Source: Halioxenophilus sp964342265 (GTDB lineage: Bacteria > Pseudomonadota > Gammaproteobacteria > Pseudomonadales > Cellvibrionaceae). From it: a stretch of 8,614 bases of DNA. A model generated the notes under the pieces. That model saw only the letters and a program-made list of their open reading frames with translations. It was not told the origin of the DNA and searched no databases. The stretch lies in NCBI GenBank assembly GCA_964342265.1, contig CAYFFE010000137.1:1-8614 (forward strand), in the 5' to 3' direction. A program made the translations under genes and the position numbers. How positions within the stretch are numbered: position 1 is the stretch's first letter; each line of letters starts with the position of its first letter. This document shows positions 1 through 5,345 of this stretch, in pieces.

Positions 1-43
1 CTCTGATTAACTCATCCCTGAGTTAATCGCCGCACGGTAATTG
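1..43 (+). repeat. Long inverted repeat, left copy
   Basis: Bases 1-43 match the reverse complement of 7115-7157 at 42 of 43 positions; the only difference is C11, which is T in the other copy. Similarity continues more weakly to about base 52 (AAAATGTCA against AAAAAGGTCA) if a 10-bp duplication in the right copy is skipped. This segment is hairpin 1 plus the left arm of hairpin 2 of the structured element. It starts at the window edge, so its outer boundary is unknown. Confidence 0.9.
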
Positions 44-147
44 AAAATGTCATTTCCAATTACCTCACAAAATTAATTGCTTGCGCACATTGATTTTGCC
101 TGCACTTCCCTGTGCAGGAGGAACCTCTGGGTTAATCAGAGGTTCCT
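1..147 (+). repeat. Five-hairpin structured element (MITE-like repeat or structured RNA)
   Basis: Five inverted repeats follow one another almost without gaps. Hairpin 1 (5-28) has a perfect 10-bp stem GATTAACTCA with loop TCCC. Hairpin 2 (36-64) is a 14-bp dyad with one mismatch centred on base 50. Hairpin 3 (68-98) has a 10-bp stem with one T.G wobble plus an inner TGC/GCA stem. Hairpin 4 (99-118) has a perfect 7-bp stem CCTGCAC. Hairpin 5 (119-147) has a perfect 11-bp stem AGGAACCTCTG with loop GGTTAAT. In addition, CTCTGATTAAC at 1-11 is the exact reverse complement of 131-141, so the block could close as a multi-branched fold or represent terminal inverted repeats of a small element. There is no ORF. 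The element may extend left of the window. Whether it acts as RNA or as mobile DNA is inference. Confidence 0.6.
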
Positions 148-160
148 ATATTCTCACCGG

Positions 161-219
161 AAGATAAGTAAACTCAACACCGAGCCTGTATATTTATTTT
201 ATGGGCTCTTATCTTTTTT
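161..219 (+). terminator. Possible plus-strand terminator after the hairpin block
   Basis: AAGATAA (161-167) pairs with TTATCTT (209-215), and GAGCC (182-186) pairs with GGCTC (204-208). The descending arm runs straight into a T-tract at 214-219. The two stems are separated by a 14-base one-sided internal loop, so this is weaker than a textbook terminator. The T-tract lies only on the plus strand, so it would end a transcript coming through the hairpin block rather than the minus-strand gene, whose last codons it overlaps. Confidence 0.35.
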
Positions 220-1269
220 AAAGTTTAAATGCTTTTGATAATTCTCCCGGTATTTGTGCTCTCCCATCACTTCTATATTTCTGCTCATAAAGTCGCTGAG
301 TGATTCCGCTAATTCTGCGTCTCTCATTACGACCGCAAACGCTTCCACACTCGACAAGGCCTCAGCATTCGGCACTTTACGCAATAAATAATTAGAAATT
401 TTTTCTGGCTTAATGGCTATTTTGGGTAAACTCCTAAGCCATGGGTTTATCTGCAGTATTTTTCTAGCCTTACGCCAGGTAGCATCTATTAAAATAATGG
501 TTAAATTACTCTGCGTATCGATCCCTGCTAAGTCGGCATCATCGCCGGGAAATAAAAGTGCTAAATTATTTGATCGAATGGGGTCAAACGATTCACCATC
601 TTTTACCAAAACCGCAGGGTAGCGCTGTTTTATCAGAGAAACCGTCGACAAGGTTTTTTTCCGCTCGCTTGAGTGGCGAAGAATAACAACCGGCGGCGCG
701 GTGAGGATGGGGGAAATAGCTGCACAACCACACACCCGTTTGGGCAAACCACAGCCAAAACAATAGCGTGCTGCCTCGATAGGGTGGTGATAAATGGCAG
801 TGCGCTTTACTTTGCTTTCGTGCAGATGCAAACGCACGCCGATTATTTTTCCCTCTTTACTGGTATGTAACTCAATGTAGCGCTTGGCCAAACCCTCTTG
901 GTATTTAGTGGAATCAATAACGCAAACTCGATAACGGTCGTCTTCGATATTTTCAGGCTCTCCGGCAATTAATAACACATGGCCGGTATCGCCCGATTTG
1001 GGTAAAACGTCTTTGCGCCATGCCAATATGCTGCCACTTTTTAATTGGCTAATATGATTACTACCAATTTCTTGCAATACCGAAAAATAATGCACCGCCT
1101 TGGGTTGTTGGCACTGGTAAGGATTGGGAATTTTTAACATCGAGAACAGTAAAGTAATAAACCCAGAACAGTCGCAATGAATTACCGACGGCGATAAAAC
1201 GGCTTGTCGCGAGAAGGCCTTGTCTTGCAACGTTAACCAAGAGTTGGCGAGTTCTACTGCGTTTAACAC
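199..1269 (-). CDS. NlpC/P60-like domain fused to DTW-domain tRNA-uridine aminocarboxypropyltransferase
   Basis: 356 residues with a GTG start. In-frame upstream sequence reaches a stop with no other usual start, and the ribosome site is weak. Residues about 1-150 look like an NlpC/P60-type papain fold: DCSGF with Cys34, GDTGH with His97 and VIDST with Asp119, in catalytic order. Residues about 165-350 are a DTW domain: the Cys cluster C170-x2-C173-x6-C180-x-C182, a DATW signature at 262-265, and the downstream YLLRKVPNAEALSSVEA segment. DTW proteins such as E. coli TapT (YfiP) transfer an aminocarboxypropyl group from SAM to a tRNA uridine in the cytosol; TapT itself is about 230 residues, so the N-terminal 150 are extra. 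There is no signal peptide, so the first domain is probably cytosolic too and not a cell-wall hydrolase. The gene is monocistronic here, with its upstream side facing a long intergenic region. The DTW call is firm; the peptidase-fold call is good but its activity is unknown. Confidence 0.85.
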   Translation of the reverse strand: MLNAVELANSWLTLQDKAFSRQAVLSPSVIHCDCSGFITLLFSMLKIPNPYQCQQPKAVHYFSVLQEIGSNHISQLKSGSILAWRKDVLPKSGDTGHVLLIAGEPENIEDDRYRVCVIDSTKYQEGLAKRYIELHTSKEGKIIGVRLHLHESKVKRTAIYHHPIEAARYCFGCGLPKRVCGCAAISPILTAPPVVILRHSSERKKTLSTVSLIKQRYPAVLVKDGESFDPIRSNNLALLFPGDDADLAGIDTQSNLTIILIDATWRKARKILQINPWLRSLPKIAIKPEKISNYLLRKVPNAEALSSVEAFAVVMRDAELAESLSDFMSRNIEVMGEHKYRENYQKHLNFKKDKSP

Positions 1270-1315
1270 TATGCTTTCTACACCTTCCGTTATTTACGCT
1301 TTAATTGAAATTGAG

Positions 1316-1343
1316 TGTTTGGTGTTTGGTGTTTGGTGTTTGG
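1316..1343. repeat. Four perfect copies of a 7-bp tandem repeat
   Basis: TGTTTGG occurs four times head to tail with no mismatch. It lies 47-74 bases upstream of the GTG start of the DTW-fusion gene, where slippage could alter promoter spacing. No -35/-10 pair is obvious around it. Confidence 0.9.
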
Positions 1344-1419
1344 CTAGCCACACTCAATGCGATTTTTAACGATCCAATTTATCACAGCTAAACCAAAAGT
1401 GAGCGCCAACCGCAGCCCG

Positions 1420-1447
1420 TCTATCGCAACCCCTCTATCGCAGCCCT
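1420..1447. repeat. 14-bp imperfect tandem duplication
   Basis: TCTATCGCAACCCC (1420-1433) is followed directly by TCTATCGCAGCCCT (1434-1447). It lies just left of the dyad array and may be another product of local slippage. No function can be inferred. Confidence 0.6.
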
Positions 1448-1459
1448 GCGTGTACGGTG

Positions 1460-1740
1460 GCCTGATAATTTTGTCACACCACGATCGCCCAACCTGTCAA
1501 TACTACCAGCCCTCTTCAGCCATACCTGACAGCACCAACAGGCCTTCGCAAGCCACACCTGTAACCAACGACAGGATGATCAAATAATAATCAGCACATT
1601 CGTTACAGTTTTACTATCAACCGACCTGTAAGAACCAACACTCACCACGTATCGACACCTGCATTTCTTACAGGTTAGCCAGTTACTACCTGCTGAAAAT
1701 GTCAGTATACCTAATTAACCACCTGTTACTTTAGGCAGAA
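1460..1740. repeat. Nine-unit array of ACCTG-N10-CAG dyads with about 33-bp period
   Basis: Units begin at 1460, 1492, 1524, 1557, 1591, 1624, 1657, 1688 and 1721; intervals are 32, 32, 33, 34, 33, 33, 31 and 33 bp. Seven units start with exact ACCTG; the one at 1460 reads GCCTG and the one at 1591 is degraded (TCAGC). In eight units, CAG or CA lies 15 bases after the start; the unit at 1657 has N9 and a full ACCTG...ACAGGT dyad. Between the half-sites the units are poorly conserved, apart from ACCAAC in the units at 1524 and 1624 and CCAAC in the one at 1557. Intervals that are not multiples of three argue against a coding repeat. CTG-N10-CAG is the geometry of both LexA boxes and lux/las-type boxes, so a row of operator-like sites on one helix face is possible; a decayed minisatellite is the alternative. 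Confidence 0.65.
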
Positions 1741-1838
1741 CTTTTTCTTTTCCTTGTAATATTTGATGATATTTTGATCAATATTTGAGTTGTTAATGAG
1801 TTTTTCCCATCTTGCGGCACAAGGCTACGTCTCCTTCA

Positions 1839-1867
1839 TTGACATTAATAGTAGATCGGTCTATTTT
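1839..1867 (+). promoter_or_regulatory. Sigma70 promoter for the TetR-family gene
   Basis: TTGACA at 1839-1844 and TATTTT at 1862-1867 are separated by exactly 17 bases. A start near 1875 would give a leader of about 180 bases before the TetR ATG at 2059. The -35 matches consensus fully and the -10 matches at four of six positions. Confidence 0.6.
1852..1863. promoter_or_regulatory. TetR-type operator inside the promoter spacer
   Basis: TAGATCGGTCTA differs by one base from the perfect palindrome TAGACCGGTCTA, a form I recall for NemR-like repressors. It fills the second half of the -35/-10 spacer and overlaps the -10, the position expected for repression by steric block. The NemR-like protein encoded downstream is the natural candidate to bind it. 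Confidence 0.55.
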
Positions 1868-2058
1868 ATAACAATCATTCAAAACACTATTTTATGTTGA
1901 GCTTGCAGCCCTTTGATGTCCGGCAGTATTGAATTGATGAAAAATTAGCCAGTCGCCATGCAAGTTCAAAGCTTAGCGAGATCGGCTTCATCAACAAAGG
2001 CCTGTAACGCCACCAAGCCACCCCCCAAAAAATATCGCCCCTAAACAAAATTACGATT
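1868..2058 (+). other. Long leader region before the TetR-family gene
   Basis: No supported gene lies here. On the minus strand one frame (about 2047 to 1879) reads with protein-like composition on both sides of two in-frame stops at 1966-1968 and 1945-1947, which might be the remains of a decayed gene; the segments are too short to identify. No strong hairpin or ribosome-site-like sequence is seen next to the TetR ATG. Confidence 0.3.
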
Positions 2059-2664
2059 ATGGCCAGAACCAAAGATACAAAAACCTACGACGACACCAAA
2101 ACGCGGCTGCTCAGTATTGGCATGGAATTAATTCGCTCACGCAGTTTTGCAAGTGTCGGCATTAACGATGTGCTCGCCGAAAGCCAAGTACCACGAGGAT
2201 CGTTTTATCATTATTTTGCCAGCAAAGAAGCGTTTGGCTTGGCCGTGGCGGAGTTTTACCACAGCCAACAAATGGCCAGCGCACAACGCATTCTTCGCGA
2301 TAACGACACCCCACCGTTCGAACGAGTGCGACAATTTTTTAAAAAAGCCAATGAAGAATTCGTGCGCCGCAATTACGCCGATGGCTGTTTGATGTGCAAT
2401 TTATCGGTGGAATTGGCGGATTCCCACCCCGCTTTTCAAGAAGCCCTAGAACAACACTGGCGCGCTTTAGCCAGAGTATTGGCCGAGTGTTTGGAAGACA
2501 CCAACCTCTACGCATTGGGGCTTGGTCACTTGACCGCACGCGAGGCGGCGGACTGGCTGTTAAATGCGTGGAGTGGCGCTTTGGTACGCATGAAAGCAAC
2601 GCGCAGTGGCGAACCGCTGAAATTATTTGAAAAAACCTTATTCACCACACCAAGGGGAGTTTGA
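2059..2664 (+). CDS. NemR-like TetR-family repressor with Cys/Lys redox-switch residues
   Basis: 201 residues, a normal TetR-family length. The N-terminal helix-turn-helix (about 12-60) ends in PRGSFYHYFASKEAFG, very close to the same segment of E. coli NemR. The ligand domain carries GCLMCNLSVELAD. From memory of NemR, Cys110 lines up with its sensing Cys106, and Lys179 in WSGALVRMKATRS lines up with Lys175, the partner in the reversible Cys-Lys bond formed on oxidation by bleach or reactive chlorine. It probably represses its own transcription through the 1852-1863 operator. The ribosome site at the ATG is poor, but the next Met (22) would remove part of the DNA-binding domain, so this start is kept. 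A short-chain dehydrogenase stump follows after 4 bases. Family assignment is firm; the signal (electrophile or oxidant) is inferred from the two residues. Confidence 0.88.
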   Translation: MARTKDTKTYDDTKTRLLSIGMELIRSRSFASVGINDVLAESQVPRGSFYHYFASKEAFGLAVAEFYHSQQMASAQRILRDNDTPPFERVRQFFKKANEEFVRRNYADGCLMCNLSVELADSHPAFQEALEQHWRALARVLAECLEDTNLYALGLGHLTAREAADWLLNAWSGALVRMKATRSGEPLKLFEKTLFTTPRGV

Positions 2665-2668
2665 TGTA

Positions 2669-2863
2669 ATGCCTAATAATGTATTAATCACCGGAGCCAG
2701 CCGCGGCATCGAATTTTTAACAGCTAAAACATTGGCCCGCGCCGGCCATCACGTTATCGCATCGATGCGCGATGTGGATGGAGCCAATTCATTCAATGCC
2801 CAACAGCTTTTAGGCGGGCCCCAAAAAACTACGCCCCGCGATAAAGCAGTTTTAAACCCATAA
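2669..2863 (+). pseudogene. Truncated short-chain dehydrogenase/reductase (N-terminal stump)
   Basis: The frame starts at an ATG 4 bases after the TetR stop, with a strong AAGGGGAG ribosome site at 2652-2659. It encodes 64 residues; classical SDR enzymes have about 240-290. Residues 4-40 are a clear SDR beginning: VLITGASRGIE, then TLARAGHHVIASMRDVDG, covering the NAD(P)-binding Rossmann turn and the second strand. The last glycine of the TGxxxGIG motif is replaced by Glu (residue 15). After about residue 43 the similarity stops and an unrelated tail runs to a TAA lying inside the terminator hairpin. The Asn-Ser-Tyr-Lys catalytic part is absent. The original enzyme was probably the target of the adjacent repressor, and a deletion then joined its 5' end to the terminator region. 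Confidence 0.8.
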
Positions 2864-2905
2864 AAAACAGCGGCTAACCCTTAGCTTGGCAAGCCGCCGT
2901 TTTTT
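2862..2905. terminator. Bidirectional rho-independent terminator
   Basis: The left arm 2862-2875 (AAAAAACAGCGGCT) pairs with 2892-2905 (AGCCGCCGTTTTTT) with one mismatch around a 16-base loop. The stem core is GC-rich and each strand ends in a run of six T. It sits between convergent units, the TetR/SDR unit on plus and the di-heme cytochrome on minus (stop at 2918), and can serve both. Confidence 0.88.
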
Positions 2906-2917
2906 ATCGACAAGAAT

Positions 2918-5032
2918 TTATAAAGTCTTTAAATACTCGATAAGAGCATACCGTTCATCGGCACTTAATTCAGGCCCAACCACACCTTCTTCTTGATTCC
3001 ACCATTGGCTATTGTCCACGTAACGACTGGAAAATTCATGGCCTAGATTGCTGTTACCTGCAATCGCCGTGTTTAACAAAAAATAACCCTGGCCACTGTA
3101 TTTTTTGCCTTTGCGCACCCATTTTTTTAATTTTTTCTCGTTGCTGGCATCATAGCTTAAACCCAGTTTTTGCGGATCAAACGCTATATCGCCCAATTCG
3201 AACACATCGGGGCGCTCTTCTGGCGGCGACAATAAATGGAACACTGTTGGCACCGAGCCATTGTGTAAAAACGGAGCCGTGGCCCACACGCCATTTAATG
3301 GTCGCGCTTTGTAACCCTGCCCGGCTTGCAAACAGTTAGGGCGCCCTTCTAAGTAAACCGCTTGTTGATCTTCGGGAATGTAGTTTTCCTCAAACCAAGT
3401 ATCGTTTACCTGCTGAACAATACCCCCCAGTGCAAGCGCAAAACTGATGTCTGGGCCGTCTTCGATGGTAACAGTTACTAGCGAGGGGCTATCTTTCGAG
3501 GGTGGTACCGAGCGATCTTCCGGCCAGGAAGGATTGTACGGATCATCGGGTAATTGCGGGGCCAGAGTGCAAACTTCGGTATCAATACCCATACCTTTAG
3601 TGTTGGTCGATTTGCTGCCGTTGCCAATTCCCGCAGTATTAACGGTGCGATGAGTCAAAATATTACCCTGGGCCGGGTCGGTTCCCACTTGCGCTTGAGG
3701 AATTATGTTGACGTTTAATAATTTTTGTTCAACCGTGCGCTGCTCACCGTCTTCGTCGTAATAGGTGATGTTGTAAAAATAATTCCAAAATTCATCGGTA
3801 TTGGGTGCCGGTAAGTGGCATTCCTGGCAATGCTGGCGGTAAAGATCTGCGCCTTTATTGGCAAGTTGCTGATCAATCGGCGGTAAAGACTCAGGCCAGG
3901 GTGGCGATTGCAAACCGTTAAACGCGTTATCTTTTGTGGGATCGGTGCCACCCAACGAACGTTCAATCCACAGCAAGTTATCCACCGCCACCGACGAACT
4001 GAAACGTTTTTCCGATTTCGGCACAATACTATTTACGTAAGCACTCACGCCCATAGCCTCTCCGGTATTGCGCACCAACGGATTCATAATCGAGCCGTCG
4101 TATTGCACCCAATCAAACCAAGAGGAGGTCCAAATGTGAGGAAAATTAACCGGCGCATTAATGGCCACATAATTTTCGAATCGATTGGTATCCAAGGCAA
4201 AAACCTGGTTGCCAATACGGTTTAGTGCGTCTAAACGCCCAAAACCTTCTACAACATCCACTTCGCCCGGCAGAGTGGCCAACAAAGCCACCATGTTTTC
4301 CAACTCTTGAGCCAAAGCCAATAAATTGCCATCGCTGTTGGCATCGGGGCCCAACACATTGTTAGCAAAACGCTTAAAGCGCGCGCCCATCAACGGCACT
4401 TTTGATGAGACCAAGGTCTGGCCGATGGCCGCGCCCAACCCTTGAGTAAATTGCCCCAAATCCACAGTTGCCGGGCCGCCCTCAATAATGTATTCGGTAT
4501 CGCCGTAAATAATATGGCCGGTGTGGCAAGCCGCGCAGTTAAATCCCACGGCGGTAACTTTATCGTTTAAACCCGGCAAGCTTTGAAACGGCGTGGTGGC
4601 GAAACCGACCGGCAAACCGTGGGGGTTTTTATTACTTACTGCACCTTCGATAAAACCAAAGCGTAAAATGTATTCGTTATCGACGAACTTAGCTTTTTTG
4701 CTAAACGGCAGCGACCACAAACTGTCCACCGGTTGCTCCAGCGCCAGCAACCATTTGAGAGGAATTGGCAGTGTGCGAGTACCTTGGGTGAGATGATGAT
4801 ATTTATTGCGCAGCCCCACATCCCAATTTTGCTCCGGCCATACGCGCTGTTCGGCGCGCTGAACCGAGGGCAGTTGTGGTGGTGTTAAGCCATCGACAAT
4901 AGCGCCCACTTTGGGGCCGTTTAAAAAACTGATAATAACAATAAGCACTATCAGCAGTATTAATCCCCCAAAAATTCGAAACTTCCAACTGTTGAGTAAA
5001 GTATTGAGTAACGTGCTACCTAAGGCCGCCAT
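2918..5032 (-). CDS. Membrane-anchored RoxA-like di-heme c-type cytochrome (CCP/MauG relative)
   Basis: 704 residues from the ATG at 5030-5032, chosen because AAGGA lies 7 bases before it; an in-frame ATG at 5057-5059 would add nine residues but has no ribosome site. Residues about 19-37 form one hydrophobic segment with no clear cleavage site, so the protein is probably tethered to the inner membrane facing the periplasm. Two haem c motifs are present: CAACH (166-170) and CQECH (402-406). GVWATAPFLHNGSVPT (about 581-596) is a hallmark of the RoxA/cytochrome c peroxidase-like group, and GHEF (His665) is a candidate axial ligand for the second haem. A tryptophan-rich stretch (Trp301, Trp305, Trp308) falls in the inter-haem region, where RoxA has key aromatics. 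RoxA itself is a secreted rubber dioxygenase of similar size; substrate and even reaction class (oxygenase or peroxidase) cannot be told here. It is monocistronic between its own terminator and the hmp terminator. Confidence 0.85.
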   Translation of the reverse strand: MAALGSTLLNTLLNSWKFRIFGGLILLIVLIVIISFLNGPKVGAIVDGLTPPQLPSVQRAEQRVWPEQNWDVGLRNKYHHLTQGTRTLPIPLKWLLALEQPVDSLWSLPFSKKAKFVDNEYILRFGFIEGAVSNKNPHGLPVGFATTPFQSLPGLNDKVTAVGFNCAACHTGHIIYGDTEYIIEGGPATVDLGQFTQGLGAAIGQTLVSSKVPLMGARFKRFANNVLGPDANSDGNLLALAQELENMVALLATLPGEVDVVEGFGRLDALNRIGNQVFALDTNRFENYVAINAPVNFPHIWTSSWFDWVQYDGSIMNPLVRNTGEAMGVSAYVNSIVPKSEKRFSSSVAVDNLLWIERSLGGTDPTKDNAFNGLQSPPWPESLPPIDQQLANKGADLYRQHCQECHLPAPNTDEFWNYFYNITYYDEDGEQRTVEQKLLNVNIIPQAQVGTDPAQGNILTHRTVNTAGIGNGSKSTNTKGMGIDTEVCTLAPQLPDDPYNPSWPEDRSVPPSKDSPSLVTVTIEDGPDISFALALGGIVQQVNDTWFEENYIPEDQQAVYLEGRPNCLQAGQGYKARPLNGVWATAPFLHNGSVPTVFHLLSPPEERPDVFELGDIAFDPQKLGLSYDASNEKKLKKWVRKGKKYSGQGYFLLNTAIAGNSNLGHEFSSRYVDNSQWWNQEEGVVGPELSADERYALIEYLKTL

Positions 5033-5039
5033 GCCATTA

Positions 5040-5044
5040 TCCTT
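5040..5044 (-). promoter_or_regulatory. Ribosome binding site deciding the cytochrome start
   Basis: On the minus strand AAGGA lies 7 bases upstream of the ATG at 5030-5032. The upstream in-frame ATG at 5057-5059 is preceded by an AT-rich sequence without any purine-rich match, so the downstream start is favoured. Confidence 0.6.
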
Positions 5045-5276
5045 TTTGTTATTTGCCATTTTTATTGGAAGCTTTGAATCTATCAGAATTTTGTTAACTT
5101 ATTAAGGGTTATTATCAATACATTGTTGGTAGTCCTAACGGGCCTCGTACAATGTTCACACCTCTCCCATTGAGTCTATACCGAGTTACTCCAAAGCAGA
5201 GCTGCATAACTTTTTTCAATAAATCGACCATCATTCCAAACCAATAAAGTCTGAAATGCTTAAAACAAAGAGGCTC

Positions 5277-5303
5277 AAAACAAAAAGGGGCGCCGAAGCG
5301 CCC
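5277..5303 (-). terminator. Rho-independent terminator of the hmp operon
   Basis: Read on the minus strand, GGGCGC (5303-5298), tetraloop TTCG and GCGCCC (5293-5288) form a perfect 6-bp stem, followed by C, TTTTT, G, TTTT. It lies 43 bases after the Hmp stop codon and insulates the cytochrome gene from the hmp operon. The remainder of the intergenic region (5060-5276) is AT-rich and shows no other element I would defend. Confidence 0.92.
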
Positions 5304-5345
5304 AAAAGGGGGAGAGAAGCTAGGAATTTACAACGACGATTGCGA

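Noticed and set aside
119..147. Terminator for the DTW-fusion gene
   Set aside because: The 11-bp stem is strong, but no T-tract follows it on the minus strand; it may still shape the 3' end of that mRNA.
1357..1587. 76-codon plus-strand open frame over the first part of the dyad array
   Set aside because: It has no ribosome site, its composition is unlike a protein family, it ends mid-array, and the repeat steps of 32, 33 and 34 bases would shift any repeated reading frame.
1460..1740. CRISPR array
   Set aside because: Conserved parts are only short half-sites, the period is about 33 bases with no unique spacers of typical length, and no cas genes are near.
1773..1780. TTGATCAA as an FNR or anaerobic control site
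   Set aside because: FNR sites need four bases between TTGAT and ATCAA; here the half-sites overlap.
1879..2047. Decayed minus-strand gene with two in-frame stops
   Set aside because: Segments of about 20 residues look protein-like but match nothing I recognise; chance open frames of this size are common.
2627..2863. Longer start for the SDR stump
   Set aside because: The extra 14 codons overlap the end of the TetR gene in another frame and code for no SDR sequence; the ATG at 2669 has the good ribosome site.
5184..5216. Hairpin AGTTA/TAACT followed by a T-run, as plus-strand terminator
   Set aside because: The stem is 5 bp with an unpaired interior, and no plus-strand gene lies upstream that would need it.
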